Positions 62,993 through 64,000 of a DNA stretch of 64,000 nt are shown piece after piece; positions within the stretch are counted from its first letter, which is position 1, and each line of letters starts with the position of its first letter. This stretch comes from Ancylomarina sp. DW003. Its GTDB lineage: Bacteria > Bacteroidota > Bacteroidia > Bacteroidales > Marinifilaceae. The notes beneath the pieces are model-generated. The model was given only the letters and a program-made list of their open reading frames with translations. It was not told the DNA's origin and ran no database searches. The DNA is taken from NCBI RefSeq assembly GCF_029029505.1, contig NZ_JAKJSD010000005.1:1-64000 (forward strand), written 5' to 3'. The position numbers and the translations under genes are program-made.

Positions 62993-63206
62993 ATGAAAAG
63001 TTTAATGTCTAAAAACAATGTAGCATTAATTACCGGCAGTGCCAATAGTATAGGCAAAGCAATGGGCATAAAACTTACTTCTTTAGGTGCAAAAATATTG
63101 ATCACTGTTTTATAAAGAAGGTGTCGATTTTGAGACCGTAAAAGAGATTCAGAATCCGGTAGTTGAAGCAATATTTATAAAAACAAATTTTATCCGACTA
63201 CGATAA
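62993..63206 (+). pseudogene. Broken short-chain dehydrogenase gene
   Basis: From ATG 62993 the frame reads MKSLMSKNNVALITGSANSIGKAMGIKLTSLGAKILIT, the start of an SDR (TGSANSIG cofactor motif), then stops. A shifted frame carries on FYKEGVDFETVKEIQNPVVEAIFIKTNF. The catalytic YxxxK region is absent. Only about 70 codons remain and a frameshift divides them. It sits between the VOC gene and the next ketosynthase in what was probably one operon. Confidence 0.75.
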
Positions 63207-63235
63207 CATTAAAAAATGCTTAAAAAATCAAATAT

Positions 63236-64000
63236 ATGAATGGAGTTAATATTATTGGAGTTGGAACATATTTTCCTGAAAGGATTATGAACAATTGCAA
63301 CTTCAATTATGAAGAAATGGGAGTCGGTGAAAAATGGGTAAATTCATCAGGACTCAAAGAGAGAAGATATGCATCGCATTATGAAAATTTATTAGATTTA
63401 GCTTTTCATGCAGCAGAAAGAGCGATAGCAAATTCCAAAATTAATAGGAAAGATATTGACTTATTAATTTTCACATCTTCAACAATAAATTTAAATGAAA
63501 TCATACCAAATGGTGTAACCGAACTACAAATAAAATTAGCAATACCTAATAGTTTGTGTTATCGATTAATAGAGACTTGTAATGGTGCAATAATGGCAAT
63601 GGAAATGGCTGTAAACATCTTACAATCTGGTAAATATAAAAATGCTTTAATTATTGCTACCGAATTATTCTCAAGAATTCTGGATTTATCAAATGAATCA
63701 ACATATAAAATTGGTATGTCCATGGGTGATGGTGCCGGTGCTGTTATGATACAGAAATGTAACCAAGATGAAAATGGATTTTTGGGTTCTAAATTAGTCA
63801 GCAATGGTGAATTTCAAGATAGAATGGGGATACGAGTAGATAATGAAACAAATAAATTGCGTTTTGGTTTTGGAAATCTACCTCCTGTAAACAACGGTAA
63901 AATATTGCTCGCCAATGAAGCCCTGCATAAAATAAAAGAAATAACAAGTGAAACTCTGCCCCAAATAATTGAAGGAACTTTAGAAGAGAACAATATAAAA
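63236..64000 (+). CDS. KAS III-like synthase (3' end beyond window)
   Basis: A partial gene of 255 codons from ATG 63236. It has the FabH opening NIIGVGTYFPERIMNN and the active-site cysteine at ETCNGAIMAM (Cys115). The later H and N residues lie beyond the edge. It differs from the ketosynthase at 61410 and has the length pattern of ordinary FabH-type enzymes. Two distinct KAS III enzymes side by side suggest a small pathway making an unusual acyl chain. Confidence 0.87.
   Translation, partial: MNGVNIIGVGTYFPERIMNNCNFNYEEMGVGEKWVNSSGLKERRYASHYENLLDLAFHAAERAIANSKINRKDIDLLIFTSSTINLNEIIPNGVTELQIKLAIPNSLCYRLIETCNGAIMAMEMAVNILQSGKYKNALIIATELFSRILDLSNESTYKIGMSMGDGAGAVMIQKCNQDENGFLGSKLVSNGEFQDRMGIRVDNETNKLRFGFGNLPPVNNGKILLANEALHKIKEITSETLPQIIEGTLEENNIK

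Noticed and set aside
1-64000. CRISPR array, tRNA, rRNA or intact insertion sequence
   Set aside because: No regularly spaced repeats, cloverleaf or full-length transposase gene was recognised on either strand; only a recombinase relic and a non-coding MITE-like element were found.

Overview
The window looks like chromosomal DNA of a marine or gut-type Bacteroidota, probably of the Marinilabiliales/Marinifilaceae kind (inference). Base composition is AT-rich. Genes often lack Shine-Dalgarno sites. There are two ECF-sigma/FecR/TonB-receptor loci (one with SusC/SusD), many lipoproteins with short Bacteroidota lipoboxes, and two large secreted proteins carrying a Bacteroidota-type 'KYG.TL...GIGRDD' domain (the family called DUF8202, from memory). 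I saw no tRNA, rRNA, CRISPR array or intact transposase.

Layout. 1-6.4 kb: a secreted glycine-rich surface protein cut by the window edge, a NUDIX hydrolase, a decayed gene end, and an AraC regulator followed by an SDR/metallo-beta-lactamase-fold gene pair. 6.4-16.4 kb: a divergent redox/metal cluster. DUF5777 barrel protein plus c-type cytochrome lie on the minus strand. Porin, imelysin lipoprotein, di-heme oxidoreductase, tandem RidA/chorismatase-like protein, second porin, haem lipoprotein and DAHP synthase lie on the plus strand. Two copies of one 20-bp palindrome sit at mirror-image positions before the two divergent operons. 16.5-24.7 kb: minus-strand housekeeping genes (TIM-barrel protein, two GNAT enzymes, glycosyltransferase, quinone-oxidoreductase-like enzyme, RlmF, CIA30 protein) and a second DUF8202-type protein. 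24.8-30.9 kb: truncated peptidase remnant, then ECF sigma, FecR, TonB receptor and DUF4249 lipoprotein. 31-42.8 kb: minus-strand operon ECF sigma, FecR, SusC, SusD, lipoprotein, exported amidohydrolase, and two thioredoxin-fold proteins, with a glycerate kinase beyond the terminator.

43-45.8 kb holds the most interesting system: a compact graspetide (microviridin-like) RiPP cluster. It has a 68-residue precursor with the microviridin leader motif (PFFANFLE) and two identical TMKYPSDNDE cores. Two overlapping ATP-grasp macrocyclases follow. A hairpin separates precursor from ligases and a strong terminator closes the operon. The cassette lies between an intact HD-hydrolase gene and a decayed paralogue of that gene's 3' end.

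45.8-60 kb: GNAT, HD hydrolase, TauE/YeiH/LysR group, a J-domain-like protein, YkgJ-type cysteine protein, methyltransferase, OsmC, Crp/Fnr regulator, a 215-bp MITE-like element with terminal inverted repeats and a 10-bp target duplication, a flavoprotein, a U32 peptidase and a PAS histidine kinase. 60-64 kb is a genomic scar (HrpB C-terminal relic, tyrosine-recombinase relic) leading into a group of KAS III-like synthases with a VOC protein and a broken SDR gene, cut by the right edge.

A theme of the window is gene decay: at least six gene fragments remain, two of them still followed by intact-looking intrinsic terminators. All assignments come from reading motifs; no database search was run.
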